Positions 12,591 through 24,190 of a stretch of DNA of 64,000 bases are shown here, piece after piece. This stretch comes from Stichopus chloronotus. Lineage: Eukaryota; Echinodermata; Holothuroidea; Aspidochirotida; Stichopodidae. The notes under the pieces are model-generated. The model made no database searches and had not been told where the DNA came from. It saw only the letters and a program-made list of their open reading frames with translations. Where the stretch lies: assembly GCA_021234535.1 (NCBI GenBank), contig CM037843.1:41417200-41481199 (forward strand). The letters run 5' to 3'. Each line of letters begins with the position of its first letter. Position 1 is the stretch's first letter. Position numbers and translations under genes: made by a program.

Positions 12591-15500
12591 AATCACCATC
12601 GCAAAGATTCCTTGCCCGCCTTCGGCTAGGAATCAATAAAAAGCAACCTGTAGTGTTTGCACTGAGTCCAAAATCTGGACCTGTGGATCCAAAGTCCAAA
12701 ATATAACTTCTGTTAGGCTACGAGTTCATTGTGAAATCACAGTGGGACATTTTGCTTCGTGCCTTAATATATGCCATACATCTTACATACAGGCATAACA
12801 ATTAACTGCTAATTGTGTCACATGTACTAAGTATGTGAGTGGAACTTTGGATCCAGGTAGCAATTTCAAAACTGAGTCCTAGAATTGTCTTTTTGGTACC
12901 CAGTGCAAACACTACTGTAAAGCAGTTTAAATTTCCAATGCATCACATAAACCTTTGATATGTATTTTGTGTTAGTACAAGCACAGCTAAAACTAGTTGC
13001 TAAACTGCAGTCCACAACTTCTTTATGGGTGTAGATTTGTTATTTCTAATGTCTGCTGATCTAAGCAGCCACTGTAGCTAAATGAAATGATGGTAGGTAA
13101 TCACAGACCTCTTCTACAGCTTGGAACATGTTACAGCACAAAGTACTACTCAAGGTACAGAATCAAGGCACTGTTACAGAGAAAATCTCATCATCCTAGA
13201 CAGTTGCAATTCTCACAACCACTAACATCTAATCCCTCCCACAGCCTGTCTAAAATTTGATCACTGGATCTCCGTGTATGCTGCATAACGTGAGCGTCTC
13301 TGCATCTTTAGAATTTTTGGCTCTCAAAGATTAGAACCAGTTGAGAATTCTGCTATTCAGAAGTGAAAAATATAGCTTGGGGTGATGAGTTACTGAACAG
13401 CTTTCTACAAATAACGAGTACAGAACACAAAAGTAGTTAACCCCTCCAAATAAAATCAAACCAATCTATAAGATGAATTATAGTTTACAATTTTTATAAG
13501 AAATGCACACTGCCTTGAAAAAATTGCTAGAATTGAGCAACTTAATACAACAAAGATGATCAATATTCAGTTGGATTGGTATATACCAAGAAATAATATT
13601 TGTATGTAAACCTGTTACTGTACTAACAAAATGATGGAGTGTGCAATCCTGTATTTTAAACGAATTTGGAAATTGAACATGATTTTTAGCAAAACCACGA
13701 GTGGTCAGTAACCACTTTGGAGGGTGACAAAACTGAAGTGCACAATATGCTTACCTACACTATCTTCTCATGACCCCTCTTTGGACACGTTCAACCATCA
13801 GAGCTGAAGTTTAAAACTACAACTGCCACATTTACCACCCGTTGTGTTCTCAATGAAATTTCAAATATTTTAACTTCTTATTTGTATATTTTAAATATAA
13901 TAACTTTATATCTGATATATGATACACACAATTCTGTAAATTAACTTAAAATTACCTAAAAATGATTGAAACTTGTGCATTTTCTAGACTCTTTGATTGC
14001 ACAAAATGGGCAAACTTGTAAAGAGACATGTTCTTAACACAATGAGATGAAAACAAATCTTTACAGTACATCTAAGTACCTCATGGTTTCCCAGTCTCAG
14101 GGTAGCAACCCCGGTTGGGGTTGTGAGGTTACAATTACGGGGTCACAGACTAGTTTTATATAAATATGTCACATTACAGGAAACATGGGGTTTCTGCATA
14201 CAACAGCTCTGCAAGCTTGTGCAACTACAGTAGGTAAGGCAGATCTGTCCAACAGAGACCAGTCTTAAAAAACTGTGGTTACTCCTTACTGGGGGCACAT
14301 CCTGAAGTTGCTGCCTAAAAAGGAAAGGTTGGGAAGAGAAAGAAAATGCTAGGAACCTCCAGTCCCCCAGTGACCTTCACCCTTTGCAGTCACTTTAAAA
14401 TAAAATACTTGAGGTATTACATTCCAAACTTTAATACATGAGCACCAATAATTTTCCAAAAGCAAATATAAGTTAAAACTTTGAACAGAGCGCAATCCCA
14501 CTGCTAGAGTGTTGGCTCAAGTTTATATTACATACTGGTCAAATAAGTATTCAAATATAATAGATCAAGCATAAATCATGCTTTCTTGATCTTCAACAAG
14601 AAAGTGATTGTTCACTTTGTATCTTTAAATTAAGTCTTTAATCAACAACCAGCATAGTAAGATGAATTTTATGTTGTCTACTCTGTGTTCTTATAAGTGA
14701 TAGGAGAATGAATCCTGGGAATACTTTAAAGAAATCTAGGCAGCAGTGAGCAGTGTCTAAGAAAAATCTCCAAGTTCTGTCGGAAAATAGTGTCTCCTTT
14801 CCAAGTTACACACTTTTGAAATTCAGAGAGGGGTGCTGCCATTTTTGTTGTTACAAAAGTCATTAAGTTGAATTATGATGTAGCATAACCTGTGACAGCA
14901 GGGACATCTTGTTATCTTACCCCATAATTTCATAGATGCAAATACACATGTGCGTATTGCTGAATTACTGAGGTGTATCATGCAATACTACTACTAATCA
15001 TTATTATACTTTGATTTGTATCTGTGCATAACTGTTAAAACTATTTGACAATAAAGTATATATTAAAAAACAAAAGCCTGTGACTTATGGCTCAAAGCTG
15101 CATAAGGGGACCTCAAGGAAGAAACATGTCTTCTGATAAACTTACCCAGTAACCCCCTTTTTGAATTATTTCCGTACAGATTTTTGATACAGATTTTTGA
15201 TGTTTTGAAAGAAACTTCTCATGGAAAACACCATCTGATCAAACTTCCTGCCTCAAACTTCCTGCCCAACAAAGTTTCTGACACTACTCATGTTTACAAA
15301 CTGTGTAAATACTGCAATGTAATTTCCTGTGACCTCTGTAATGTGACATACCTAGTTGATGATCGGCTATGATTCATGAAAACCAACATGATTGTCCTAT
15401 GCAACACACTGTGTATTTATTGCGACCTATCATGGTGAGAAGTCTATCAAGTGAACAAATGAAAATAAATGCTCATGGAAATGCCACGATGTGTAGCTTT

Positions 15501-16100
15501 CAGATGCTTACATCTGCAGCAGGCTTCTAAATTAGAAAATTAAACCCAGTTTCCTGTGACCCCAGGAGTTAGGAATTACCCACACCCTGTTTCCTGTCCA
15601 TTATCATTCCTGCTTGTTCTTTTTTTTTCTTTGTTGCAACACACCACTGATAGTTTTGGCAAACATTTTAAGTGATCTTTTTAGGCTTCTTTGTCTCACT
15701 TAATCAATACTTGTTGTCACACACATAGAACTGTTGGAAGCAGTATGAAAACTTCTTAAATTTCTTCTTTGTACTGGTCAGCTAACCAATGTAATGCTGT
15801 GGTCATAGAGCTCTTCCTCAGAGTTACTTGCATAGACAAACGGGCTCCTGAGGGCTATGTAAGTTCTTGTCCTAGGGTGGAATAAGAGGCTAGGCAAATA
15901 AACTGTCAATCTAAGTTCTGGACACTGACAACGGACTGTTGTAAACGAGAATTCCTTTGTTCCTGGGTATAATGAGACAGTTGCCATTAATTACTTATTT
16001 TATGACTGCCTCGTATACACATTATTATTGCCCACTTCAGTCTTGATATGGACTTAAAGGATATGCCTTATGTTTAATTTATCATTGCACTCATGTACTT
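12591..16100. other. Intergenic, nothing recognised
   Basis: AT-rich DNA with short open frames only. A small hairpin (CAACCCC/GGGGTTG) occurs near 14107, and an AATAAA followed by an A-rich stretch near 15051; neither is tied to a gene I can name. Confidence 0.5.
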
Positions 16101-16819
16101 GTTTGTGGTGTTTTCACTGGTATGTGCCACTGCAAAAGAGTATGGGTCAGGAATCAGGGCCGAGTACTTTATCATATATCCCGATGAGGTTATGTCTTCC
16201 TTGTTGTATTGGTGATCCCAGAGGTACTTAATTCATGGACTTAATTCATTTTAATTTGTGTTAGGACAGAGCCAACAACCCACATCCTGCTTGGTTAGTT
16301 AAAAGAATGCCCTGTACCCAGCTGCTACCAGGTCGTGGACCTGTGCTTTTCTAGCAGCGTAATAAATTTACCCAACGGGGGACATGGGTTCATATTAATT
16401 ACAATTTCATGTAAGTTTTAACTAGGCATTCAATATTCTGACATGTTATGTGTATACCCCAAGAAATTGTTTTTTTTTATAGTTTGTTTGTGACATGTGA
16501 GATGCATTCTAAGTCATATGTTGCAGTTGTCTTTGTGTTTGGCTTGGGAACAATGGTGAAATATATGTGACTTTCCTTCTTACTTTCCCTTTATCCTGTA
16601 TAGGTGGTGTCGCTGCTGTGGCCAGTGCGTGGGTGGTGCATCCTGATAGTCTGCTATCTAGCTGAAGGCTAATTGAGACTTTAACCACTGTCCAGACGGT
16701 TGCAAACAGACTATTGCTGTAGGGTTGTAAGAGAGACTGAGGGAGTTAACCTTTCAGTCTTTTGTTACATCACTATTAATTTTAACTTATTTCCATTGCC
16801 CCCTAGTCGCCATTGTCTA

Positions 16820-18150
16820 AGAATACTGTCCCCCCCTGAGGGTACCAAGTTCCCTCCAGAAGATGCAGTTCAGCAGGTCTTGCAGGACTTGCTACAGAAG
16901 AATAGCAGGACCATGGGTGACCTACCGAGACCTGAGGAGGAGTTGCCGGCAGAGCAAAAGAAGATGGTCATTGAACATCTTCATCACCTCTACAAAAATG
17001 GGCTGGGCTGTCAGTACCAAAGAATGAAGACCATCTCAGGTAAGCTTCCTACCCCCCATGGAAGATTACTTCTCTCAAGTTAGGTCCAGCACGTGCAACG
17101 GATGTTGGATGAGTCTGGCCTGTCTGAAAGGAGAAGTGGGCACGAATTTTAGAATGCACATCTCCCCCAGCCCTCACCCTGTTCCGAAAGGCTGCTAGGG
17201 CCCTGGGAGCTTATGGAAGGGCTACTGACTTGCTTGAACAACTGGGGCAGGCATATGGCACTGCCTGTGAGGGGGAAAACTTGTACTCCCACGGGGATAC
17301 TTATCAGAACGAAGGTGAGAGGCCCTCAGAGTACCTGTCCAGGCTCAAAGAAAACTTGGACCAGGCCATCAAGTTTGGTGGGGTACACAGTAGTGACACT
17401 GGCCACGTTAGACTCTCCCAGTTTGTAAGGGGGTGCATTCATAGTGATGGGCTAGTGTCTGCAATACAACTAAGACAAAGGCATAGGGCACCAACAAGGC
17501 TGGAGGAACTTTTGAGTAAGGTGCATGTAGAGGAGGCAGCTGAAGAGGCCCGTTTGGATGAAGGGCCCAAGGTGCACCCATGAGGGCTCAGACAAGGGAG
17601 GTTACAGTAGAACAAGATGACAGTAGTCCTCTTGTTAAAAAATTAGGGCAGATCAAGGCCCAGATTCAGTCCCTGCAGATACCCCCCCATTCAGTCTCCT
17701 CCTCTCCCTACGGCCCAGGACACAAACATGGCCACCATTTAAAACATGATGGAGGAGCTGAAGGGCATTGTAGACCAAATGAAAAAGTCTACGTGGAAGC
17801 CCGCACCACAGGCTTCAACAGCGAAGAAAGGGACCTACAACTGCAGTGAGCGGGGCCATGTGCTGTGCGATTGTAAGGGGCCTGCACATGCAGAGTGCCC
17901 CCGCAGTAACAGGCATCCATCACACAGGCGCACAAGGTGAGCATATAGCTGGGGTGGGTGGGAGTATCCTTGGGAGTGTCCCTGATGGCTTGATTGGGGA
18001 ATCAACTACTGTGACAGTGACGTTAGATGGTGTCAAGTGCAGATGCTTGTTGGACACAGGTTACTTTCATCACAAGTAAATTCTACAAGTCCCATCTCAC
18101 CCATAGAAAGTTTAGGCTTACAGTAGGCCTCTTAGTGATTTAGCCTTTGA
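16820..18150 (+). pseudogene. Decayed gag/protease retroelement
   Basis: A chain of broken frames reads as a retroelement gag. A helical segment at about 16840-17080 contains PPEDAVQQVLQDLLQKNSRT. A further segment at 17150-17580 contains PSEYLSRLKENLDQAIKFGG and FVRGCIHSDG, typical of gag capsid C-terminal parts. A single degenerate zinc knuckle near 17838-17880 reads TYNCSERGHVLCDC, with the first cysteine replaced by threonine. Near 18045-18060 a protease-like CLLDTG follows; the frame breaks right after it and resumes as FITSKFYKSHLTHRKFRL. No reverse transcriptase follows. A possible upstream LTR with a GTAATAAA signal lies near 16365, but no second LTR copy is visible. Likely a Ty3/gypsy relative; the exact clade is unclear. 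Confidence 0.6.
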
Positions 18151-18850
18151 AGAGGCTGGTGGGTATCGTGCTCCTTTGTCACAAGTCAAATTTAAACATT
18201 TCCCCTTTTAGCTGTTTACAGTGATTTATGTTCTATTGTGATTCTGCATCTTAAATCAGTGAGCAGGATTCCTTTGAAGCAGGTGCTGCATACCATTGTC
18301 TATTGTGAACTGGACAAGGTTATTGTAATGGCACAAGGCAGGATTTGTTTGAGCGCCCTGTGCAAAGGGTAGCATACAAAGAAATGGTGGGTTACCTTCT
18401 GGAGCATTTTCATATATCGCATCCCAGGAGGCAGTGGCAGTACGGGCACACTGGCTCAGCTGTTTAGCTAGGTTGCAGAGAGGGGTAGGTCTGTTAATGT
18501 ACTGCCTTAGAGATTTTATAGAGTTGGCCAGCAATGTGGTGTCGTGCAACATAGTATATTCATCTCACAGAAGGGGTATTTTCAGTACCTGCAGCCTGAC
18601 CTGTTTTGCCAGCCCGTATGAGGACCAGCAAGAGGCTCGGTCACGGTATCCTGCCTAACTTGGGGTACCAGAAGTCAATAAATTTGGCTCCTGGGTCTGA
18701 GTTTTGGTTCTGGATTTGAGTTCATGCTGGGTAACCATTCCATTTCTGAGAGAGGACATTTTGTTCCGGCCCCAACACTGCAGGGCTGTGATATCCATTG
18801 AGTACCTTCTTCGTAACTCCACCACTTAATATTTTCATCAGAAAGCTGTT
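18151..18850. other. Intergenic, nothing recognised
   Basis: A 98-codon frame lies on the - strand at 18552-18256, but I recognise no family in it. The stretch may belong to either neighbouring retroelement remnant. Confidence 0.4.
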
Positions 18851-19080
18851 CCGATGTAGGTGTTTATTCTATGCATAGCCAATCGTATTTTAAGTTGTAG
18901 AACGATTTGGTGAAACACACTGTGTTCTTTCACGAATGCTATATGGAGAGCTATACTGTGGCTATAAACATGCACTAGATTGAAGCTGTACTCTGTTATC
19001 ACCAGAGCATACCCTTTTGTGAAACTGAACTTTAAAATTTCTTTGTCCATTTCCGCTACTTGCTACAAACACAATAAAAT

Positions 19081-19095
19081 TGGCGACAAGGATTT
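19081..19095 (+). other. Retroelement primer-binding-like site
   Basis: TGGCGACAAGG immediately follows an AATAAAAT end. It closely resembles TGGCGACGAAGG at 47282, just inside the 5' LTR of the intact gypsy element, so it probably marks the 3' end of a decayed 5' LTR lying before about 19080. Confidence 0.55.
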
Positions 19096-19387
19096 TGGAT
19101 CTTTCCCATTTACTTCTTTAACATTCGGTTTTTACTCACGTTCATTACGATGTCGGGGTTATTGCCCCCACCTGTTTTTACCTACTCCTGGAGAATCTTC
19201 ACTCCTGTGGACACAATGGTACCGTCTCTTTGAAAACTACCTTGTTCCTGCTGCTTTCTAAGCAAGTGCGGCTTGCAAGAAAGCTGTCTTACTTCACTGC
19301 CTGGGCACCGAGGAGCAGAGAATTTCCTACACCATTTACAGGAAGGTCATCAAGACTTTAGAATGACATTTTCTGCTAATCGTCAAC

Positions 19388-20406
19388 GTGGTTGTTGAGC
19401 GCTACACGTTTCGACAACGAGCGCAGTTGCCAGGTGAATTGATTGACATTTACACTTCATCCTTGCGGGAACTTACATCGACGTGTGAATTTGGCACATT
19501 TCTGGATGGAATGTTGCGAGACCAGCTCGTCGAGAAGATTAATTCACCCAAACTTCAGGAACAACTTCTTCTTGAGGAAAAGTTGACCGTTTCAAAAGCT
19601 TTGGAAGTCTCAAGGAACTTTGAACAAGCGCAACATGAAGCGCGGTCGATGTCGTCGAAGCCAAGTGCATTTGCTACATCACAAGTCCACGATAGCAAGA
19701 CATGCAATTCTGGTCAGAATACAAAATGTTATCACTGTGGATCAAAAAAGCACCTTGTAAATTCTATGGAGTGTAAAGCCATTCATGCTACATGCAGAAC
19801 GTGTAAGAAGAAAGGACACTTTGAGAAAATGTGCTTAGGCTGTAATAAGGTACGTTCAGTTGCATCTGCTTCAGATACTTCTTCTTGTAGTGTTTTCATT
19901 CTCACTACATAAGATTGTATTCATGTATTATTATGTATCTCTCTAAAGTATCCACCTTTGAGATGTTTATACTCACAATGTGAGTGATGTGATCTCAGAA
20001 TAAACTTTCTCTTGTCAAGCAACTTTAAGTGCTTGGGTCAGTGTTATCTTGGGTGTGGTTGTATGAACCGCAAAGACATGGCACTTCTCACCTTATGCCG
20101 ACTACCACTGCTGCCCTTACTTTACCTGCCACTACTACCACTACACCGGATCAACCGCAAGCACTGGAAACTGAAAATGTTCACCATGTAAATGCTAGGC
20201 ATAGACCCAATGTTACTTGTGATGTGCTAATTAACAATGTATGTATTTCAGTTCTTGTTGATACAGCAAGTGATGTTACTTTAATGAACTTAAGTACATT
20301 TAAGAAGCATTTTCTAGAAGAGACCCTTAAGCTTGTGCGAGTTCTGGTAAATCCTACACTAACACCGATTTCGATTGATGGGGCAATTTTGGACATAATT
20401 CTATGA
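19388..20406 (+). pseudogene. Decayed Ty3/gypsy gag and protease (K02A2.6-like)
   Basis: The frame 19388-19912 encodes the C-terminal part of a gag like that of the 47-kb element (shared style: ELTSTCEFGTFLDGMLRDQL, LTVSKALEVSR). Two zinc-knuckle relics follow: CYHCGSKKHLVNSMEC, with irregular spacing, and an intact CRTCKKKGHFEKMC. An unrelated stretch of about 110 bases follows, then 20029-20406 carries an aspartic protease motif (VLVDTASDVTLMN) with the usual DTG changed to DTA. No reverse transcriptase or 3' LTR is visible, so the copy is truncated and dead. N-terminal gag codons between 19100 and 19388 are frame-broken. Confidence 0.75.
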
Positions 20407-20639
20407 AACAATCGTCCAGTTCGGCAGTAGTTTAAATGCAGCAGTGTTCAGCATTGTGGCAGTTTTAGTTTACCTATTTCTATGTGATGTTATAGCACTG
20501 TAAATTGGTAGAATGATTGAAGGCTAGCACAAAACAACAATGTCTTTTAGGACATTTTAGTACTTGTCGGCAGCATCATATTTTTAAACAATTTTGAGAT
20601 TGGAAAAGTTAGAATTGACAGAGCATTTCAAGGACAATT

Positions 20640-20815
20640 TTTCTTAATTCTTATTAAATGGTCCCTGGTTCCCATAAATTAAGTCGGTAGCAGACGGATT
20701 TGCAAAGGTACCAAGTGGCACCAGTTGTAGTAATTGAAAAATTTAAATTGGTACGGAGTAGAACCAGTTCTGGTAATACCGGTACCAACTTGGGTACTGG
20801 AATATCGCCCAACCC
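20640..20815. repeat. Dispersed repeat end related to 35600-35730
   Basis: It ends in ACTTGGGTACTGGAATATCGCCCAACCCTAC. A similar end, GACTTGGGTACCAGATTCCACCCAACCCTAC, occurs near 35690-35722, also preceded by GGTAC-rich sequence. It looks like the terminus of a diverged repeat family, with internal GGTACC-type words. No partner terminus was found. Confidence 0.45.
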
Positions 20816-21032
20816 TACAAAAGATGGGGGAGGATGAAATTGGGTAGTTTAAAGCTATAGGCCTGAATCAGATAATGCATTCTGAATAAGAGACCTTGGT
20901 ACAAAATAGACATAAATAGCTCACCTATTCTTTAAGTTCCATGAAATATCTTTTCATTTACAAGATAATTACTGTATGTCCAGGAGTAACTACTGTACAC
21001 ACAGTCAATAGTGTTGATTTAACAGAGTGTTA

Positions 21033-21620
21033 GCCACCATAAGGCAATTGGGAATGTCAGTTATAAAGGCTGCTCAGGTCTATGGAGTTCCAAGTTGTTC
21101 CACACTGCAGGACAAGCTGAGTGGATTGACAACCAGTTGTCTCTAGCACCACATAGCCAACTTCACAGACCAAAAGGAAGAAAAACTTTTTGAGATGGGT
21201 CACCAAGATGAAACAAATTGGGCATGGCCAGACAAAGTGGAAGTTAGCACAAGCGGTGAAGAAAATCCTCAACAATGATGGGCGCCAGACACAGTTTAAG
21301 GAGTATCCTACAAGAGACTGGTTAGCGAGATTTTTTAAGCGACACCCAAATTTAGAGGGGAGAACCGGCGTGAACTGGGAAGGGCAGGGGCACAGCTAAC
21401 CCCCGCAAAACTGGATGCGTTGCATGACGTCTTTGAGGCCTACATGAGTGTGGGTTCAGAACGGTAAGCTTAGGGGAAAGTAATATTGACCAAACCTGCT
21501 CGGATGTTTTATCGCAATGAGAGTGGTTTCCCCCTCTCAGGGTCCACCGAAAGAGTCTTGGTAGATAAAGGGAGCAAAAAGCAATTGCTGGTCCACTTCC
21601 TCTGAAAATTTTATCCTGTA
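21033..21620 (+). pseudogene. Pogo/Tigger-like transposase N-terminal remnant
   Basis: The first frame (21033 on) reads IRQLGMSVIKAAQVYGVPSC, matching the psq-type helix-turn-helix of pogo/jerky-like transposases. The frame at 21190-21399 gives the CENP-B-like second domain (YPTRDWLARFFKRHPNLEGR). A shifted frame continues with LTPAKLDALHDVFEAYM, and after a stop NESGFPLSG resembles the first catalytic block (usually DESGF) of the DDE domain; here the expected aspartate reads asparagine. The rest of the DDE domain is lost where the hAT remnant begins. Several frameshifts; not functional. Confidence 0.75.
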
Positions 21621-21639
21621 TGACTGTAATAGTACCAAA

Positions 21640-23200
21640 TGGAAGCAGTTAAGGTCAGTGACTTTACGCATTGCAAAAGACACTTTGCCAATATATTCAG
21701 TTGAAAAGAGTGGGTTTAGAGCAATGCTTAAAACTTTCGATAAACAGTATGAACTGCCCGGGAGAAATTATTTTACCAAGCCGGCCTTTCCTACACTATT
21801 TAATGAGGTAAAGGAAAAAGTTGTGGACTCGCTTTCAGGTTGTGACTTTTTTGCACTGACTGCTGATATGTGGTCTAGTAGGACAGCGGAACCCTTCCTG
21901 GGAGTGACAATACACTACCTTAGTAACGACTGGGAACTTAAAACCCACTGCCTTCAGACTTTTTATTTTCCCGGAATCCCACACAGCAAAAAATATAGTT
22001 GAGAACCTGGAAAACACTCTCTTCGAATGGAATCTAACAAAACTGGTCACTACTACAAACGTCAATGGCGCAAATATATTTAAGGCATGCAGGGATCTTG
22101 TGTGGTCTCGTCTCTCTTGTTTTGGCCATAAGCTTCATCTGGCCATCGGAAATTCTATGAAGAAAGAGGAGAGAGCTGACCGAGCCATCAGGGTCCATAA
22201 AGGAATTGTTGCTGCTTTTGGGAATAGTTTTAAAGAAGGGGCTGACTGGCTGCATATCATGAACAAGAAAATGTAATGCAGCATAGACTTGTATCAGTAC
22301 GTAATTAACTACAGGTAGATTCACTTTACATTTTTACACAGATTATAGCCTTCAATTTTGCTTCACACAGGAAAGTGAAACTCGTTGGGGTTCCCGCCAA
22401 AAAAAAATTAGTAGAATCATTGAGCAAGAACAGCCAATTCGTTTGACTCTTGCCGAGTATCGGAAACCAGTCTATCTGACAAGATATGATGGTTCTAAAG
22501 GAAGTGAAAGAAGCACTAGAACCACTTGCCCAATTCACTGACAGTTTATCAGGAGATACATACGTGACTGTCTCCACAGTTGCCGCCACACTTGCCTTGT
22601 TCGCCATGCCTGACTTTATGGGGGATCAGGATGGTGACTTGGACCTGAAATGTACCATCAAGACAAAAATTTTACAATATTTGAATGGGAAATACAGTGA
22701 CCCACTTGTGGGGGAGATAATCAAATGCAGCATGCTGCTGGACCCCCGCTACAACGCGGACTTAATGGAGGAGGAAGAACTCTAAAGTCATCAAGGGAGA
22801 AGTGATTGAAGAGTTAGTCGGATTGGCTGCAATTGGTGAAACAACTGCCAGAGCAGCTGTTCTACAAGAGGGTAATGACTCCCAAAACCCATTAGAGTCA
22901 TGGCACGAGAAAGAAGCTAGCTCTGAGCGAAATGCTTGCAAAGGCCAAGAAAGCAACTGCGACAAGAGGGGCCCTGACAAGATAACACCAAAAGACAGCT
23001 GGAAAACTATCTCAGCATTCTGGTTGTGGAGTTTGAAGAAAATCCACTATCTTGGTGGAGGAAATGTGCCAAGGTCTACCCACTATTATCAAACATTGCA
23101 CGTAAATACTTATGCATTCAAGCTGCAACGGAATACGTGCAATTGGCACTTCTAGAAAAGAAGATACCCTTCATCAATGATGGAGATGCTGTAGAGTGGC
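21640..23200 (+). pseudogene. hAT-superfamily (ZBED-like) transposase remnant
   Basis: Open pieces in changing frames follow hAT order. The core start at 21658-22002 holds VEKSGFRAMLKTFDKQYELP and FFALTADMWSSRTAEPFLGV (the catalytic aspartate of the TADMW block is present). A middle follows with ETRWGS near 22380 and KEALEPLAQFTDSLSGD in 22486-22785, then DPRYNADL. A C-terminal dimerisation segment near 23040-23130 reads NPLSWWRKCAKVYPLLSNIA then RKYLCI. Frame changes near 22000, 22370 and 22790 and internal stops make it a pseudogene. Terminal repeats are not visible. It abuts the pogo-like remnant, perhaps by insertion. Confidence 0.8.
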
Positions 23201-24190
23201 CTTGAAGTTATTGGTACATCTGTATACAACACATGAACATTCGAAAAGATCAAACAATTCATGGTTGGTCCTACTGAGCTAATGCATTGGCAGAGTTTGC
23301 TACTTGAAAATTTCCCCCTCTCAAGGACAAGCAACGGGACTTGCTTTTTCAGCCTGTTTCAGCAGAGCTGGAAGACTTTAATCCAGCAGGCACTAAATAT
23401 TATTTCACATAGCTTGTGTCTTTGTACTCAATGCCAGAAGATCACCTTCCTTGTGGTAAATACCACAATGCGTCAGAGCAACTTCGCAAAGAAACCAATC
23501 ATGCCCAAAAGACAATTTTGCCCCAGAAAATCTCTTCTCTCATTTGGACTATAAGAAAAGAGAAATGGCAAATGAGAATACAATTACAATTGAAGGACTT
23601 ATTCTTTGGTCTATGAAACACTCTGAAGTATTTGGATTCTCTCTATCAAACAAATTCAGGCAACTTAGTGGCAAAGGCACAGATCGGCAGGAAGCAAGTC
23701 ATTGAACTGGATAGACAAAGAAGAAAATGAGATCTGACAAAACACGGCAAAAAACTTCAGCCAATGGAGCAGTCTCAAAAAGCTAAGGAGGTTAAAAAGG
23801 TGGAAGAGATACAAAAGTACACAGATAAAGCTTCTGAATACATTTTGTACAGGGAGGTGGAAGATGTACAGTATCTTCCTTGAAAGATCATGATAAGCGT
23901 TAACACATAAAATTCAAGAGAAGAAGAGCGTTATCTGAGAAGATCCATGAAGCATTGATGGAGAACACTGGTGACTGTACTTTGCTATTGCTGCAATCCA
24001 ATTAAGGATTTGTATACCCATTTTTAAACAAAAAAGGACAGGAGAAAGCAATGAAGAGGTAGATGGGAATGGGTCATCAAAGCCATACACTTCGAAGTCT
24101 ACGCCTAGTAAAGTTGTTCCCCATAACGTTCACACATACGATCTTGGCAGTGAAAGAAGGGCTAGGTTAGCACTGCTGACGGTTTGACTA
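23200..24190 (+). pseudogene. Unrecognised decayed reading frame
   Basis: Fragments in changing frames suggest a decayed coding sequence: ELEDFNPAGTKYYF near 23365, MPEDHLPCGKYHNASEQLRK near 23430, and a lysine-rich KAKEVKKVEEIQKYTDKASE near 23780. It continues from the hAT remnant in the same direction, but I cannot place it in a named family. It may be a downstream gene of the same or another transposon. Confidence 0.35.

Noticed and set aside
18256..18552. 98-codon - strand frame
   Set aside because: No recognisable motif; lies between two retroelement remnants.
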